A stretch of 64,000 nt of DNA from a virus. Made by a program: the position numbers and the translations under genes. The notes under the pieces are model-generated. The model worked only from the letters and a program-made list of their open reading frames with translations, ran no database searches and had not been told where the DNA came from. Positions 40,044 through 48,473 of the stretch are shown here, in pieces. Within the stretch, counting starts at the first letter, position 1. Every line of letters starts with the position of its first letter. The stretch spans positions 22,815-86,814 of IMG/VR virus record IMGVR_UViG_3300027754_000065. One strand, written 5' to 3'.

Positions 40044-41591
40044 TTAATCTCCTAGTACCTCAAGCATTAAGTCATCACTATCTTCAATTACTTCTTCTTT
40101 GGGTTCTTCAGTAGTAAACAATTGATCAAACATAGTTCTAGCGTTTACAGTTTTCTTACCACTAAACCCTTGACTACCACTTTGCATCTGCATCCAAAAT
40201 CTACTATGATAATCAATTAAGTCCAAACTCTTTTGGCGGTCGTTGAGAGAGAAAATTTCATCTACAATTTCACTAAAACGAATACGCTCAAAAGTTTCAT
40301 TCATAATCATCTTTGGAATCACACCCTGTTCATATCTGCGATTAGCCTCTTGTACAGCATAGATATGCTGGTATACATTATGAGATTGAAGTAGAGTATA
40401 ACTTAGAGTATCCCAACTAGTTTTTGTTTCTTTACCATGTTGACCAATGAATCCTTGACCCCTATAGCACAGATCCTTTAACAGCATTCTATCAGTTACA
40501 GGACTATCTGTAAACACTTTATGGATACCATCTTGTAATACCGCATCACGGAATTTGCGAGTATCATTAGCATAGGATTTTTTCTCTGCGGTTTTTTCCA
40601 TGCTATAGGACCATTTTTTATTATGCTCAATACTGGTATTGAAATATGCTAGTCCTTTAGCCGCACTGAAGAATGGGCTGGCACAGTCAAAAGTAATCTG
40701 TAGTTTTGGATTATGATATTTGCGAACCGCTCGTTGAATATCTGTAAACAATACAGCATATTCCAAGATACTTGTACCCAAACAGTGAATCAAATCATGT
40801 TTACCTTCTTGGAGAAGACCGTCATGAATAATGCCTACGATACGTTTGAGAGTAAGATGAATATCAATTTTATTTTGTCCCCCAAATGCCCAACCATTGA
40901 AATGATTCTCGGGATAGATATTTGGATCACAATATTTTTTCATCTCTTCATACCACTGATCACTTTGAGTATGAGTAAGACCCTGTAGAACATTTAAGAA
41001 CTTACAGTTACCATTACGGTTCTCAATAAAATATTTGTTATTGATATGTGTAGCATCAATAGCCTCTTGAATAGTACTGATGCCATGCAATGACTTACCT
41101 GTCTTTGGATCTTTTAAGTGAAATGTGCGTAGAGATTGCGAAGGAATATCAAGACACATACCATAGTCCATGTATGTGTCCATCCAATTAAGGACTGCCT
41201 TACGCTTAATCATTGCTTTGGGACAGTTAGGATCTTTCCAATCAGCAGGCCATTGACCTTTTAGAATTTGAAAGCCCCCACTGTCACCTAGCATGAAAGT
41301 ACCTGCTTCACGATCACGGATAATACTTTCGTTGAAGTCAACTTTAGTAGTATCTAAGTTAGCATGACCTGCACTATACAGGCCCCACTTGTAATAGTAC
41401 AATCCTTCTTTGCTATTAAGAAAATTAAGTTTTTCTACATCACCACCAAAACCTTTAGGAATTCTTGCTGAGTCAAAATACTGTTCGCCATTGCGTTGCT
41501 TACCTAAGCCAGCAATATAAAAACTACTAACTGCTGGTAAGAATAGTGCCCAATCGGGATTGTGTGATGTTGATAGATTTACTTGTTCCAT
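40044..41591 (-). CDS. dpdA: DpdA-like DNA 7-deazaguanine transglycosylase
   Basis: 515 residues. TGT-fold motifs: LGDSGGFQI with D103 (base-recognition/acid-base Asp), NVLQG, GWAFGG, and TFDCASPF with D302 (nucleophile position). tRNA-guanine transglycosylase relatives of this type (DpdA) swap guanine in DNA for a 7-deazaguanine, protecting phage DNA from restriction. Location in an operon with folE, queD and queE favours DNA over tRNA as the target. The acidic C-terminal tail (EEPKEEVIEDSDDLML) is an extension of the core. Confidence 0.85.
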   Translation of the reverse strand: MEQVNLSTSHNPDWALFLPAVSSFYIAGLGKQRNGEQYFDSARIPKGFGGDVEKLNFLNSKEGLYYYKWGLYSAGHANLDTTKVDFNESIIRDREAGTFMLGDSGGFQILKGQWPADWKDPNCPKAMIKRKAVLNWMDTYMDYGMCLDIPSQSLRTFHLKDPKTGKSLHGISTIQEAIDATHINNKYFIENRNGNCKFLNVLQGLTHTQSDQWYEEMKKYCDPNIYPENHFNGWAFGGQNKIDIHLTLKRIVGIIHDGLLQEGKHDLIHCLGTSILEYAVLFTDIQRAVRKYHNPKLQITFDCASPFFSAAKGLAYFNTSIEHNKKWSYSMEKTAEKKSYANDTRKFRDAVLQDGIHKVFTDSPVTDRMLLKDLCYRGQGFIGQHGKETKTSWDTLSYTLLQSHNVYQHIYAVQEANRRYEQGVIPKMIMNETFERIRFSEIVDEIFSLNDRQKSLDLIDYHSRFWMQMQSGSQGFSGKKTVNARTMFDQLFTTEEPKEEVIEDSDDLMLEVLGD

Positions 41592-41923
41592 TATGCTTTC
41601 AAGAGCGTTGTAACTACTTTAATCTGCTCTTTAGTGTAGTTGAGTTGGTCAACTAAATCTTTAAGAGTAGTATTTTCTTTTGCCAGCCTTTCTAGTTCGT
41701 GTTCTTCATGCATTTTTTCTCTAGCCCACCGCATAACCATCAGGTAGTCATGGTCAGCATTTAAATTTATTGAATTTTCAATATCTATCCAACTACCACC
41801 GCTGCTTACTTGAAATTTTTTACTATTACCGTTCCATTGAACAGCACCAGTTGAAGATGGTAAATTGTATGACGTATCATTTTGAAAAAACGGCACACCA
41901 CCTGAGTGGTTAATTCTAATCAT
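41591..41923 (-). CDS. Conserved small virion-like protein
   Basis: 110 residues: N-terminal beta repeat (IRINHSGGVPFFQNDTSYNLPSSTGAVQWN ... FQVSSGGSWIDIE, here in parts) as in phage structural proteins, then a C-terminal coiled coil (EKMHEEHELERLAKENTTLKD). Stop and start are shared with neighbours. Likely a minor structural or assembly protein; no direct evidence. Confidence 0.55.
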   Translation of the reverse strand: MIRINHSGGVPFFQNDTSYNLPSSTGAVQWNGNSKKFQVSSGGSWIDIENSINLNADHDYLMVMRWAREKMHEEHELERLAKENTTLKDLVDQLNYTKEQIKVVTTLLKA

Positions 41924-42651
41924 TTAATTTGAGCCGGTAAACGATAGTAGTATATAGCAAGTCCACTGTCAATGACAATTTCAGCTACACCTTGATCAGA
42001 AATTCTTACGGTTTTGTCACCTGGCAAGTCCATAATTGCCAAGAAAGTTTTAATAGGCCACATCATTGATCTAGCCAACGTTCCTGTTACTTGTGGATAA
42101 AATATAAAATTGCCTGAGTGAGTAGTTGGATCTCCAAAGTAAATTTTAAGATCACCATTTTCAACCTTAACCGTAAAAGTTTCTTCTTCACTATTGGCTT
42201 GATGCTGTTTTTTCAAACGTAAAATACCTGCTACTGTGGGCTCAAATTCTATGTTCCAAGTAGCACCTTTAAAAGAAACACTTTTAATTTTATCTTCTAC
42301 TACTGATTTCTTCATAAACCTATAATTATTTACGAAATCACTAGTTTTTGTTTCAAACAAAATAGCACTAGGCTGTACACCTTCATCAGTTTTTTGTGTA
42401 GAAACTGTAATGATAGCATTTTCATCATAATCTTCAAATCCCAAAATTGTTTTGAGTTTGCTTAAGTTTGGCATACCAAATGTGCCATCAAACTCAATAA
42501 TTGGAGTTTTAAAATTACCTGAAAATATAACGCTTTTGTCCTCAGACAATGCAAACATCTGTGTTGATGTTTTAGTACCCACGATTTTAATTAGGTCTAG
42601 CTTACCTAATCCATATGTATGTTCAACTAAATCTTGTAAATTATCTTTCAT
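41920..42651 (-). CDS. 45: Sliding clamp (T4 gp45-like)
   Basis: 243 residues, close to the ~228 of T4 gp45. Strand-rich repeats (KIVGTKTSTQMFALSEDKSVIF ... IIEFDGTFGMPNLSKLKTILGF) and the terminal GLAIYYYRLPAQIK fit a trimeric PCNA-type clamp. It tethers the polymerase and, in T4, activates late transcription with gp55/gp33. It precedes pol in the same direction and has its own palindrome-controlled promoter (42695-42723). Confidence 0.75.
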   Translation of the reverse strand: MKDNLQDLVEHTYGLGKLDLIKIVGTKTSTQMFALSEDKSVIFSGNFKTPIIEFDGTFGMPNLSKLKTILGFEDYDENAIITVSTQKTDEGVQPSAILFETKTSDFVNNYRFMKKSVVEDKIKSVSFKGATWNIEFEPTVAGILRLKKQHQANSEEETFTVKVENGDLKIYFGDPTTHSGNFIFYPQVTGTLARSMMWPIKTFLAIMDLPGDKTVRISDQGVAEIVIDSGLAIYYYRLPAQIK

Positions 42652-42683
42652 GTTTTTCCTTTATGTTTAAAATATTTAGGCAT

Positions 42684-42698
42684 TTATACGTCGTATAA
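42684..42698. promoter_or_regulatory. Palindromic operator at the clamp promoter
   Basis: TTATACG-T-CGTATAA, perfect 7-base arms, overlapping the -10 box. Shares the CGTATAA half-site with the operator at 26519-26545, in the opposite arrangement. Confidence 0.55.
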
Positions 42699-42723
42699 TA
42701 GTGGAATTTATTGCGAATGTCAA
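42695..42723 (-). promoter_or_regulatory. Sigma-70 promoter for the clamp
   Basis: TTGACA (42718-42723), 17-base spacer, TATTAT (42695-42700). Confidence 0.75.
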
Positions 42724-42730
42724 TACTAGT

Positions 42731-45445
42731 TTACCCAAATGTAAACAATTGGTCAAATGTTGAATTAGTATTAGTATTACTACGCAAATCCCAACCTAAT
42801 ACACCTAGCAAATTTTCTATTTTTTCATCTACTAATGTACGTTCCATTTCGTTATCATCAAATGGAAGTTCACAGAACCAAGCAGGTAACCTTAATTCAT
42901 CAGTTGGATATGCAATACTAGTGAACCCTAACGCATTTTGTTTTAGTTTACAAACGATAACCTTCATTCCATCAACGATTTTCATAGAATAATTGTCACC
43001 ATTAACTCTGCGTAAGTAGTTATAGTTCAATGCCGCTCTAACATGTCCTGGCATATTAGCACGACCAGTTTTACTGTTAGCTTCCAAGTCTCCATACGTT
43101 GTAAGTTTGTTTACACCTTTAGGAGATCCTTTAGTCCAACTGTCCTGTTCACTTAGTGTTTTCTTAAACTCTTTGATTTTTTCAATGACTTCTTCGCGGC
43201 TTTTACCCTCTTGCAATACCATACACAAGACGTCCATCAAAAAGTCTTGAATGTATTTAGGAGTATCCGCTCGTTTCAAATCAAGGCCCATAGCCTTAAC
43301 GTCACCCATTTTACCGTCTTTATCTTTGCGCTTACCTTCTTTGTCAAAGATATTGATAGCATAACGTTTCTTTGTGATAAACAGTGTACGATCACCAATC
43401 AATTCACGGCCAGCCTTGATGATTTCTCCATTCTTTCTTGGAGCATGAAATGCTCGTTCCATGAAAGCAGGAAATGAATCGTTAGCCTGATCGGCAATAC
43501 CATCATACAAGCCAATACAAGTTTCTTTATTCCACTCTAATTCACCACCTTTTATTTGTGGTTGCAAACTAGCATAAGCACTAAAGTAGCAACTGTCAGT
43601 ATCTCCATAGACAATCGCAGAACCATCGTGGTTATATTCACCAGTGATTGTTTCATTGATGGTACTCATCATATGCTTAACAATCTGTCTACCGCTTAGA
43701 GTAACACTTTGACCGATACGCTTGTCATAGAAACGACAATGCTCGTTTAATAGTGCGCCGTATGCTGAGTTAAGCAAAATCTTACGCACTAATTGACGCT
43801 TATCCCAATACTCTTTATCTTCGTCAGTAGTAGATTCTCTAAGTTTCTTTTGCATGACCTTACGATCACTATACCAACGTGATAGTAGACCAGGAATCAC
43901 ACCTTCTTGGTCATACTTAAATATAGTACCATTAGCACTAAGTATCCAAGGCTTGTGACTATCAAAGATTAATTTCCAAATCTCTGCCGCACTCATTTCT
44001 TCACTACGACCATCTTCATAGTCTAGTGTAAGCATTGTGCCGCGTTCTTGGTTCATAATAGCAGTATATTCTAGTGAGCCAAACAAGCCTTCCCATAGAA
44101 TACTACCAGTTACGGCATCGTCATCTTCTTTAGCACGTTTCTTTTCGTTGGCTAACCTTTTGCCTTTGTCTTGCATGTATTGGTTAGTGAGTGATTGCCT
44201 GACCTGACCGACAATGGTCTCAGGGGCCATGTTAAGAGCGCGGATTGCTGACGGGTAAAGACTGTTAATGTCAACTGCTCCGACCCATTCGTGAATGCCC
44301 CTTTTGGGCGTAGCAACATAGGCACCTGCCGCTTGTTGTTCATCATTACTTCCTTCCTTTCGTTTTTTATCAGGGACTACTAAACCACGCTCATGGGCTT
44401 CGTTCATGATTGCCATTTCAATCATTGCAACTGAACCCATCACTGTTGGCAATAGCACTGTGTTCTCATGTGCTAGAGCATTTGCTAAATCTAGAAATTT
44501 CAACTTGTTGTGAATCTTAACCAACAACATAGTATCCTGCCTGTTATACTCAAGGAACTTTTTAAAGTCCTTGTTATACAATTGGTCAAGAGTACCTTCA
44601 TATTGTGTTTTATTTTCACCAACTTCCATCTCACCGATAGAGTCTAGTTTATAGCTATGGCGACTTTCATAATTGTATTTTTTGTACAACTGTAGATAGT
44701 CCATGTGAATACGACCAACTAAGTCATATGTTTGCTCTTCTTTTCCAAACCTTTCATAAGTTCTTGGCTTAGGCATCTGACCCATCAAACAAAACTTACG
44801 GGTATCATCTTTACTCATTACCCTAGTAACACGATTGATCATGTAGGGTATGTCGTATCCTTCTGAGTTCCAACCAGTTAGAACATCGGCATTGTCAATC
44901 AACTGAAAGAACATATCAAACATTTCCTTTTCACTTTTAAAAAGGATAGTGTTATCAAATTCTCCTACAATTTCTTGTGCCGTTTCTTCGGACATATGTT
45001 TAGGAGCAATACATAGAGTAAACAATTGGTCTAGCCAATCCAAATACATACTAATTGCTGTTACAGGGTTGAATGGATCACTAGTGGGACTAAAGCCCTT
45101 TTCAGGATCAAAATCAACCTCAATGTCAAAGAAGCATGTATGCAACTTAGGAGGATCAATTTTCAGATAATTCTCTGAAAGGCAGCGAAAGACTACATTG
45201 ATATCACTTTCAAATAATTTCTTACCTGAATGAATCCTACGCTCCTTTTCAAACTCAGCACGTTTTCTTGTACTGAATTTGTTTACAGGATCGCCATAAA
45301 GACTACGATATTTGCCCTTAGGATCGCTGTAATAAAATGTATAGTTAGCAGGGTACTCTTTAAAAGTCCTTGTACCTTGGGTAGTCCGTTCTACGACAAA
45401 TATCTTGTCGCCATTGCGGTCATGTATAGCGTCTACATAACTCAT
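42731..45445 (-). CDS. 43: Family B DNA polymerase (T4 gp43-like)
   Basis: 904 residues, matching T4 gp43 length. 3'-5' exonuclease motifs FFDIEVDF, TGWNSEGYDIPYM and the late Asp region; polymerase motif A DINSLYPSAIR, motif B KILLNSAYGALLN, motif C YGDTDSCY. Replicative polymerase. It overlaps the DsbA-like gene by four bases and lies upstream of the clamp gene, forming the replication core. Confidence 0.96.
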   Translation of the reverse strand: MSYVDAIHDRNGDKIFVVERTTQGTRTFKEYPANYTFYYSDPKGKYRSLYGDPVNKFSTRKRAEFEKERRIHSGKKLFESDINVVFRCLSENYLKIDPPKLHTCFFDIEVDFDPEKGFSPTSDPFNPVTAISMYLDWLDQLFTLCIAPKHMSEETAQEIVGEFDNTILFKSEKEMFDMFFQLIDNADVLTGWNSEGYDIPYMINRVTRVMSKDDTRKFCLMGQMPKPRTYERFGKEEQTYDLVGRIHMDYLQLYKKYNYESRHSYKLDSIGEMEVGENKTQYEGTLDQLYNKDFKKFLEYNRQDTMLLVKIHNKLKFLDLANALAHENTVLLPTVMGSVAMIEMAIMNEAHERGLVVPDKKRKEGSNDEQQAAGAYVATPKRGIHEWVGAVDINSLYPSAIRALNMAPETIVGQVRQSLTNQYMQDKGKRLANEKKRAKEDDDAVTGSILWEGLFGSLEYTAIMNQERGTMLTLDYEDGRSEEMSAAEIWKLIFDSHKPWILSANGTIFKYDQEGVIPGLLSRWYSDRKVMQKKLRESTTDEDKEYWDKRQLVRKILLNSAYGALLNEHCRFYDKRIGQSVTLSGRQIVKHMMSTINETITGEYNHDGSAIVYGDTDSCYFSAYASLQPQIKGGELEWNKETCIGLYDGIADQANDSFPAFMERAFHAPRKNGEIIKAGRELIGDRTLFITKKRYAINIFDKEGKRKDKDGKMGDVKAMGLDLKRADTPKYIQDFLMDVLCMVLQEGKSREEVIEKIKEFKKTLSEQDSWTKGSPKGVNKLTTYGDLEANSKTGRANMPGHVRAALNYNYLRRVNGDNYSMKIVDGMKVIVCKLKQNALGFTSIAYPTDELRLPAWFCELPFDDNEMERTLVDEKIENLLGVLGWDLRSNTNTNSTFDQLFTFG

Positions 45446-45702
45446 AGGGTTTTGCCAACCGTCTCCAAAATCGTATTGAGTTCGTCATGGTCTTTGTTAG
45501 TCTGACCCAAACTAGCCTTATGAGCAATTTTTACTGCTTTCTTCAATGTGCTAGCCTTAATCTCTAGTTCTTCGGCTACTGCTTTAATGGTATCATTCAA
45601 GCCACCGTTTAGTGTATCAATTTCATGCATGGTAGCCATGCCTTCGTTGATCATTTGGGTAAGCTTAATTTTTGCTTCTGCGCTAAAAGTTCGTGCAGTC
45701 AT
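45442..45702 (-). CDS. DsbA-like dsDNA-binding protein
   Basis: 86 residues, all-helical: KLTQMINEGMATMHEIDTLNGGLNDTIKAVAEEL ... ILKKA-like basic helix (STLKKAVKIAHKASLG). Size and helix order match T4 DsbA, a late-gene dsDNA-binding protein; such proteins are conserved beside pol in T4-like phages. Recognition is by pattern, not by a catalytic motif. Promoter at 45726-45754. Confidence 0.6.
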   Translation of the reverse strand: MTARTFSAEAKIKLTQMINEGMATMHEIDTLNGGLNDTIKAVAEELEIKASTLKKAVKIAHKASLGQTNKDHDELNTILETVGKTL

Positions 45703-45725
45703 AGATTCTCCTTGTGAAGTAATTT

Positions 45726-45754
45726 AGTATACAGTATGTGCGTAACAAAGTCAA
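45726..45754 (-). promoter_or_regulatory. Sigma-70 promoter for dsbA-like and polymerase genes
   Basis: TTGACT (45749-45754), 17-base spacer, TATACT (45726-45731). Confidence 0.75.
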
Positions 45755-45778
45755 ACTTTTTGCGTAATTACGGGTCAA

Positions 45779-46396
45779 TTACGCTTTCATTAAGTTGTTG
45801 ACAAATGATAATAGTAGTTTATGATGGGCAAATTCATGCCAATATGATTGTAGATAGGGTCTGTCGTACCAACTTGGCATACTTTCAGGGTGGCACCCAA
45901 TCAAACCAATTCGTTTTTGGTAGATAGCCATTGGATCACCATTGGCATAGGTTGACACAATACTCATTTTATTTTGGTCACCTATCAATGCACACCCATC
46001 ATAAAAGTACATTGATTGTGGTTCATCATTCCATAATACATCTGCTATGGTTGCATAACTTCGTTTAATATCGCTTTTACGGCGTTTGATATATTGTACT
46101 GGTTCTACATCATCAAGCAACTTAAAATAGTATTTGCCTGCCCAGTATGCTCCCATGCAAATGCCCAAGTACCTACCACCGTTATGAATATATTCGGTTA
46201 CATCATCAGCACGGTTTTTAAGTAGATGTTCAAACGAATCGCTATCGCCAATACCACCAGGAAAGGCTACAATGTGATACTTCTTAAGTTTTTTTAATTT
46301 AACATCTTTAAACGGCAATATTTCTATATTAAAGTCACATGATAATGCTTCGTACATTCCAGAGCAACATAATACACTGCATTCTGGATGATTCAT
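45779..46396 (-). CDS. Class I glutamine-amidotransferase-like protein (BPL_N type)
   Basis: 205 residues. VAFPGGIGDSD, GGRYLGICMGAYWAG with nucleophile C80, and GLIGCHPES with the His-x-Glu complete the triad, as in the amidotransferase-like N-domain of biotin-protein-ligase relatives. It lies in the same reading frame as the tilS-like gene, separated only by that gene's TAA and eight codons (IKPSIALF) which would complete the first beta-strand, so the true product may begin upstream of the ATG or arise by readthrough. Confidence 0.8.
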   Translation of the reverse strand: MNHPECSVLCCSGMYEALSCDFNIEILPFKDVKLKKLKKYHIVAFPGGIGDSDSFEHLLKNRADDVTEYIHNGGRYLGICMGAYWAGKYYFKLLDDVEPVQYIKRRKSDIKRSYATIADVLWNDEPQSMYFYDGCALIGDQNKMSIVSTYANGDPMAIYQKRIGLIGCHPESMPSWYDRPYLQSYWHEFAHHKLLLSFVNNLMKA

Positions 46397-46420
46397 GAAT
46401 AATGCAATACTAGGTTTAAT

Positions 46421-47014
46421 TTAACCACCTCGCTCAACAATTTTTTTAACAGTAGTTCTTAATCCAGGATTAACCTTTAATGCATGTGGCATTAGTTCGT
46501 GTCTGATATAATTTCTAGTATAATTAGTGTCTTTATTGCTGATATCCTCACTCCATTTAACATGGTGTCGTTCACACCATGAAATGAATTCTGTTTTTGG
46601 AGTAGTTAAAAATGGTCGCATAACATTTCCACGGACATATCTATGTGGGAGTTTTGCTTTTCCGTGTAATGATGACCAAATATATGTTTCTACACAATCA
46701 TCTAAATGATGTGCTGTAATTACCGTGTCAAATCCACGAAGAAAATCGTAACGCTTATTTCTCCAAAACTCTTCTTGACTTAATTCTTTGGGTTTGGATT
46801 CGTTTAGTTTTCCAAAGAATAGTGGTAAATCATGTTCACTACAATAATTGGCTACAAATTGATATGCAGCATCGCTGTTAGGTGTACTATGATGATAAAA
46901 GGCCACAGTAACCTCATGATTTCTACGCAAGAAATCTAATACAGCCATACTATCTACACCGCCGCTACAAGCAACGGTCAATTTTTTGGGTAATGGAAAA
47001 AGTAATTTAAGCAT
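46421..47014 (-). CDS. tilS: TilS-like PP-loop ATPase
   Basis: 197 residues from the ATG at 47014 (an in-frame TTG at 47032 is possible but overlaps the promoter). PP-loop SGGVDSMA, TAHHLDDCVET, RPFLTTPKTE and EDISNKDTNYTRNYIRH are the TilS signature; the C-terminal tRNA-binding domains of cellular TilS are missing, giving a catalytic-core-only enzyme. TilS turns C34 of tRNA-Ile into lysidine. QueC is also a PP-loop ATPase, so a role in base modification deserves testing, although the motifs favour TilS. Confidence 0.8.
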   Translation of the reverse strand: MLKLLFPLPKKLTVACSGGVDSMAVLDFLRRNHEVTVAFYHHSTPNSDAAYQFVANYCSEHDLPLFFGKLNESKPKELSQEEFWRNKRYDFLRGFDTVITAHHLDDCVETYIWSSLHGKAKLPHRYVRGNVMRPFLTTPKTEFISWCERHHVKWSEDISNKDTNYTRNYIRHELMPHALKVNPGLRTTVKKIVERGG

Positions 47015-47020
47015 CTGTGT

Positions 47021-47049
47021 ATGATAACACAAGATGACTTAAAGATCAA
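47021..47049 (-). promoter_or_regulatory. Sigma-70-like promoter for tilS-like gene
   Basis: TTGATC (47044-47049), 17-base spacer, TATCAT (47021-47026). Confidence 0.45.
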
Positions 47050-47443
47050 GTATCATTACAGGGTTATTACCCGCCGTACCCACTACTTCAAACCCAAAAC
47101 CCTCATACCATTTTGTTAAATCAAATGGGTTATCTTCGTCGGTATCTGAGATTAATATAATGGCTTCTGCGCCGTTATTAGCAGCATCATCAATTGCGTT
47201 GCTTACTAAATCATTACCAATGCCTTGACCACGATAATCATCATCTACATACATGTTTCTTATTAACCCCAAAGTTTTATACCGTTTTGCGATATTGTCT
47301 ATTAACTCAGGTGTTGCACCTTGACTTTGTAAGTAGTTATTAATATTGGGTTTATCTGTAGACATAACATACCCTTCTAACGAACCACCTTCGGTATGTT
47401 GTGTGATTGATTTCTGTTCGGTAATAAATTCAAAATGTCTCAT
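47039..47443 (-). CDS. GNAT acetyltransferase with capsid-targeting-like N-terminus
   Basis: 134 residues. GNAT motif A: LGLIRNMYVDDDYRGQGIGNDLVSNAI, with RGQGIG as the acetyl-CoA pyrophosphate loop; motif B WYEGFGFEVVG. N-terminus MRHFEFITE is nearly identical in pattern to T4 internal protein targeting peptides (MK-x-x-x-EFI-x-E). Substrate unknown; if packaged it could modify host proteins on entry. Overlaps the metallopeptidase gene by four bases. Confidence 0.8.
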   Translation of the reverse strand: MRHFEFITEQKSITQHTEGGSLEGYVMSTDKPNINNYLQSQGATPELIDNIAKRYKTLGLIRNMYVDDDYRGQGIGNDLVSNAIDDAANNGAEAIILISDTDEDNPFDLTKWYEGFGFEVVGTAGNNPVMILDL

Positions 47444-48015
47444 TGGAAAATATGGTGATTCTTTTCACCGTATATCTTAATATACTTGCCAGCTAAACAA
47501 TCTGCCATGACTTCTATTGGGCTGCCAGGGTAACTAGATCCCGGTTTAATCATATTCAATTCACCTTGTCTGACATGAACCAATTCGTGAAATACCGTTC
47601 TTAGTATGTCAACCAAATTACGGTTTTTAGCATATACCCAAACACTGTTATCACCATCAGTATGGCTACCAGTATGATGATTAGTTTGTGCTTCTTCAGT
47701 ATCCATGCTTAGTTCAATTTTGGGAGTGGTTTGTAAATTCAACTTTTTAGCAGCCCAATCTACAAACTTTTCTACTTCTTGTTCTAAATCACATTCAACA
47801 TCAGATTCGTCTAATTTTCCTTTAACCCAACTATCAGGACTACGATTAAATTTTTTCACAAATAAATCATTCAATGCATCACTACTAAGTTCATGCTTTT
47901 GTGCAATTATCCGCATTAATTTATCAATGGTATTATAGTTGTGTTTGGATAGGCCAGGGAGTTTTTTATATAACTCCATAACCGCAGTTTCACCAACGAA
48001 TGATTCAGTTATCAT
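47440..48015 (-). CDS. HExxH metallopeptidase-like protein
   Basis: 191 residues. FHELVHVRQGEL gives HExxH, with a downstream Glu (GSPIEVMADCLAGKYIK) as probable third zinc ligand, as in gluzincin-type peptidases. The N-terminal ~90 residues are helical with an acidic segment. The start MITESFVGE fits the cargo pattern. No signal peptide or membrane anchor. Operon with two neighbours in the cargo block. Confidence 0.75.
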   Translation of the reverse strand: MITESFVGETAVMELYKKLPGLSKHNYNTIDKLMRIIAQKHELSSDALNDLFVKKFNRSPDSWVKGKLDESDVECDLEQEVEKFVDWAAKKLNLQTTPKIELSMDTEEAQTNHHTGSHTDGDNSVWVYAKNRNLVDILRTVFHELVHVRQGELNMIKPGSSYPGSPIEVMADCLAGKYIKIYGEKNHHIFQ

Positions 48016-48020
48016 TTATA

Positions 48021-48458
48021 TTAATTACACCAAGATTGTTTTGCTTCGCCAAAGTATGCTCTAGCATAATTATTTGTAATAAGTTGTTCACGTAAACTCT
48101 TACCATCAAGGATTACATCGCCTAATACACGCCCACCAAATTTATCCCAGTCCATGATAACAACTTGGCGTTTTTGTGCATGAGATACTAAATCTTTTGT
48201 AAATGCGGAAGCAGCCTGTCCTCTTTGATCTTCTTGTGGACATTTGGCTCTAAATCCTTTTTCAGGAGTATCTACACCAAATACTCTTATACTAAGTTCT
48301 TGTTTAAGTGGAGGTGGTAAAAATGTAGCCTGAAATGCTACTGTATCACCATCTAATACTCTAGTAATAGGGAAATCGTATATAACACCTTGTGGTGTTT
48401 TTTGTGCGTCAACCGTAGTTGATATTACCAATAATGCGATTGCTATAATTTTTTTCAT
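48021..48458 (-). CDS. Secreted SNase-like nuclease
   Basis: 145 residues: signal peptide (MKKIIAIALLVISTTVDA), then thermonuclease fold with VLDGDTVAF, RVFGVDTPE (Arg and Glu of the active site), GGRVLGDV (second Arg) and SLREQLITNNYARAYF. Calcium-dependent nuclease, predicted periplasmic or extracellular. Unlike its neighbours it has a Sec signal and AAAGGAG ribosome site. It could degrade host or rival DNA; a virion or lysis-stage role is open. Confidence 0.88.
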   Translation of the reverse strand: MKKIIAIALLVISTTVDAQKTPQGVIYDFPITRVLDGDTVAFQATFLPPPLKQELSIRVFGVDTPEKGFRAKCPQEDQRGQAASAFTKDLVSHAQKRQVVIMDWDKFGGRVLGDVILDGKSLREQLITNNYARAYFGEAKQSWCN

Positions 48459-48473
48459 AATATACTCCTTTTG

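Noticed and set aside
42000-42030. QGVAE motif in the sliding clamp as a protease site
   Set aside because: It is in the C-terminal folded part of a replication protein with no targeting N-terminus; taken as chance and used as a caution for the polyprotein idea.
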